From Paenibacillus lactis (GTDB taxonomy: Bacteria > Bacillota > Bacilli > Paenibacillales > Paenibacillaceae): a stretch of 64,000 nucleotides of DNA. A program made the translations under genes and the position numbers. Position 1 is the first letter of the stretch; every line of letters starts with the position of its first letter. The stretch is taken from NCBI RefSeq assembly GCF_017873605.1, contig NZ_JAGGKI010000003.1, positions 62,001 to 126,000 of the forward strand, in the 5' to 3' direction. Positions 62,668-64,000 of the stretch are shown here, piece after piece. The notes under the pieces are model-generated. The model was not told where the DNA came from. It searched no databases and saw nothing but the letters and a program-made list of their open reading frames with translations.

Positions 62668-64000
62668 TTAACCGATGGAGCCTTCCATTTCGAACTTGAT
62701 GAGGCGGTTCATTTCGACCGCATACTCCATTGGCAGTTCTTTCGTGAACGGCTCAATGAAGCCCATAACGATCATCTGAGTAGCTTCGTCCTCGGTAAGA
62801 CCACGGCTCATAAGGTAGAACAGCTGATCCTCGGATACCTTGGATACCGTCGCCTCATGCTCTAGCGTAATGTTGTCGTTCTTGATCTCGTTGTATGGAA
62901 TCGTATCGGATGTCGACTCATTATCGAGAATCAGCGTATCGCACTTGATATTCGCCTTCGCGCCTTCGGCGTTGCGGCCGAACGATGCCAGACCGCGGTA
63001 GGTTACTTTACCGCCGTGCTTACTGATCGATTTCGATACGATCGTTGAAGTGGTGTCCGGAGCCAAGTGAAGCATCTTCGCACCTGCATCCTGGTGCTGG
63101 CCTTTGCCTGCAACCGCGATGGAGAGCACCATGCCTTTGGCGCCGCGTCCTTTCAAGACAACGGCAGGGTATTTCATGGTCAGCTTGGAGCCGATGTTGC
63201 CGTCGACCCATTCCATCGTTGCATTCTCTTCCGCAACCGCGCGCTTGGTCACCAGGTTGTAGATGTTCGGCGCCCAGTTCTGGATTGTCGTGTAGCGAAC
63301 ACGTGCATCCTTCTTGCAGATAATCTCGACAACTGCGCTATGAAGCGAGTTCGTGCTGTAGATCGGAGCCGTACAGCCTTCGACATAATGCACGAAGCTG
63401 CCTTCGTCGGCAATGATCAGCGTACGCTCGAACTGACCCATGTTCTCGGAGTTGATACGGAAGTACGCCTGCAGCGGAATTTCACATTGCACGCCCTTCG
63501 GAACATAGATGAAGCTTCCGCCGGACCATACCGCGCTGTTCAGCGCGGCAAATTTATTATCTGCCGGCGGAACGACTGTTGCGAAGTATTCTCTAAAGAT
63601 TTCCGGATGCTCTTTCAGAGCGGTATCCGTGTCCATAAAGATAACGCCTTGATCTTCAAGGTCCTTCTGCATGTTGTGGTATACCACTTCGGATTCGTAC
63701 TGCGCCGATACGCCTGCAAGGAACTTCTGCTCCGCTTCCGGGATCCCGAGCTTGTCGAAGGTTTCCTTAATTTCGGCTGGAACCTCCTCCCAAGTCTTCC
63801 CTTGCTTCTCGGACGGTCTTACATAGTACTGGATGTCGTTGAAATCCAGCTCATCGAGATCGCCGCCCCAACGAGGCATCGGCATCTTCTCGAACTGCTC
63901 CAGCGCCTTCAGGCGGAATTCCAGCATCCACTCCGGCTCATTCTTGATTTTGGAAATTTCCGTAACGACCTCGCGGGTCAATCCTTTACCAGTTTGAAAA
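62668..64000 (-). CDS. sufB: Fe-S cluster assembly protein SufB, N-terminus outside window
   Basis: Scaffold protein of the SUF iron-sulfur cluster assembly system (SufBCD complex). The open frame continues past the window edge with [17 protein letters not shown], so the TTG at 63981 is not the start; about 25-30 residues are missing. Recognisable segments are [72 protein letters not shown] and [21 protein letters not shown]. These match the SufB beta-helix core. Being last in its unit before a terminator, it matches the sufCDSUB order of Firmicutes. Confidence 0.97.
   Translation of the reverse strand, partial: FQTGKGLTREVVTEISKIKNEPEWMLEFRLKALEQFEKMPMPRWGGDLDELDFNDIQYYVRPSEKQGKTWEEVPAEIKETFDKLGIPEAEQKFLAGVSAQYESEVVYHNMQKDLEDQGVIFMDTDTALKEHPEIFREYFATVVPPADNKFAALNSAVWSGGSFIYVPKGVQCEIPLQAYFRINSENMGQFERTLIIADEGSFVHYVEGCTAPIYSTNSLHSAVVEIICKKDARVRYTTIQNWAPNIYNLVTKRAVAEENATMEWVDGNIGSKLTMKYPAVVLKGRGAKGMVLSIAVAGKGQHQDAGAKMLHLAPDTTSTIVSKSISKHGGKVTYRGLASFGRNAEGAKANIKCDTLILDNESTSDTIPYNEIKNDNITLEHEATVSKVSEDQLFYLMSRGLTEDEATQMIVMGFIEPFTKELPMEYAVEMNRLIKFEMEGSIG

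Noticed and set aside
63979..63981. TTG at 63981 as the start of sufB
   Set aside because: The open frame continues to the window edge with residues that match the SufB family N-terminus, so the gene is cut by the window.
1..64000. tRNA, rRNA, riboswitch, T-box or prophage genes
   Set aside because: Scanning by eye found no cloverleaf, conserved rRNA segment, known riboswitch core or phage structural genes; a covariance-model scan could overturn this.

Overview
The window looks like chromosomal DNA of an endospore-forming Firmicute, most likely Paenibacillus or a close relative. The evidence is moderately GC-rich coding DNA, strong AGGAGG-type ribosome binding sites with frequent TTG and GTG starts, and many sporulation genes (ytaF, ytvI, ytrH/ytrI, yheC/yheD, cotJABC). 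The order coaE-ytaF-mutM-polA ... phoR/phoP ... mdh-icd-citZ-ytvI-fxsA ... pyk-accA-accD ... dnaE-ytrH-ytrI-ytpI-ytoI broadly follows the corresponding Bacillus region. The genus is an inference from gene content, not a database match. No rRNA, tRNA, CRISPR array, prophage or transposase gene was seen.

Layout. 1-5039 (minus): coaE (cut by the window edge), ytaF, mutM, polA. 5264-14000 (minus): a phosphate-starvation block with pstS-pstC-pstA-pstB-phoU, a soluble CBS-domain chemoreceptor-like protein, phoP and phoR. Eleven-base-periodic Pho boxes lie in front of pstS, in front of phoP and, unexpectedly, in front of the chemoreceptor-like gene. 14180-21840 (minus): class I fumarase, a short-chain dehydrogenase, a MITE-like hairpin element, a small membrane protein, then mdh, icd and citZ (TCA cycle), with a citZ promoter and a downstream cre-like site. 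22254-35913: ytvI, fxsA, a thioesterase, pyk, accA, accD, a PgpA-like gene and dnaE, followed by ytrH, ytrI, ytpI and ytoI. 36356-45185: yheA- and yheB-like genes divergent from a run of five YheC/YheD-type ATP-grasp paralogues with an embedded GNAT acetyltransferase. This run is the most unusual accessory feature of the window.

45289-50594: a HAD phosphatase, three small membrane proteins, a two-component system (47232-49270) and the cotJABC spore-coat operon. 50753-60281 (minus): an AI-2E family permease, a HlyC/CorC-type membrane protein, a YfkAB radical SAM protein, an MMPL transporter, an HD-GYP protein, undecaprenyl-diphosphatase (uppP) and a YunD-type phosphoesterase. 60395-62265 (plus): a MoaD-MoaE fusion and a second HD-GYP protein. 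62668-64000 (minus): sufB, whose N-terminus lies outside the window.

How the genes work together. PhoR/PhoP sense phosphate limitation and switch on Pst uptake, and the Pho boxes suggest they also control themselves and a cytoplasmic signalling protein. CitZ-Icd-Mdh and fumarase supply TCA flux, while Pyk and AccA/AccD link glycolysis to fatty-acid synthesis. Several clusters (ytrHI, yheC/D, cotJ) have sequences resembling mother-cell sporulation promoters upstream.
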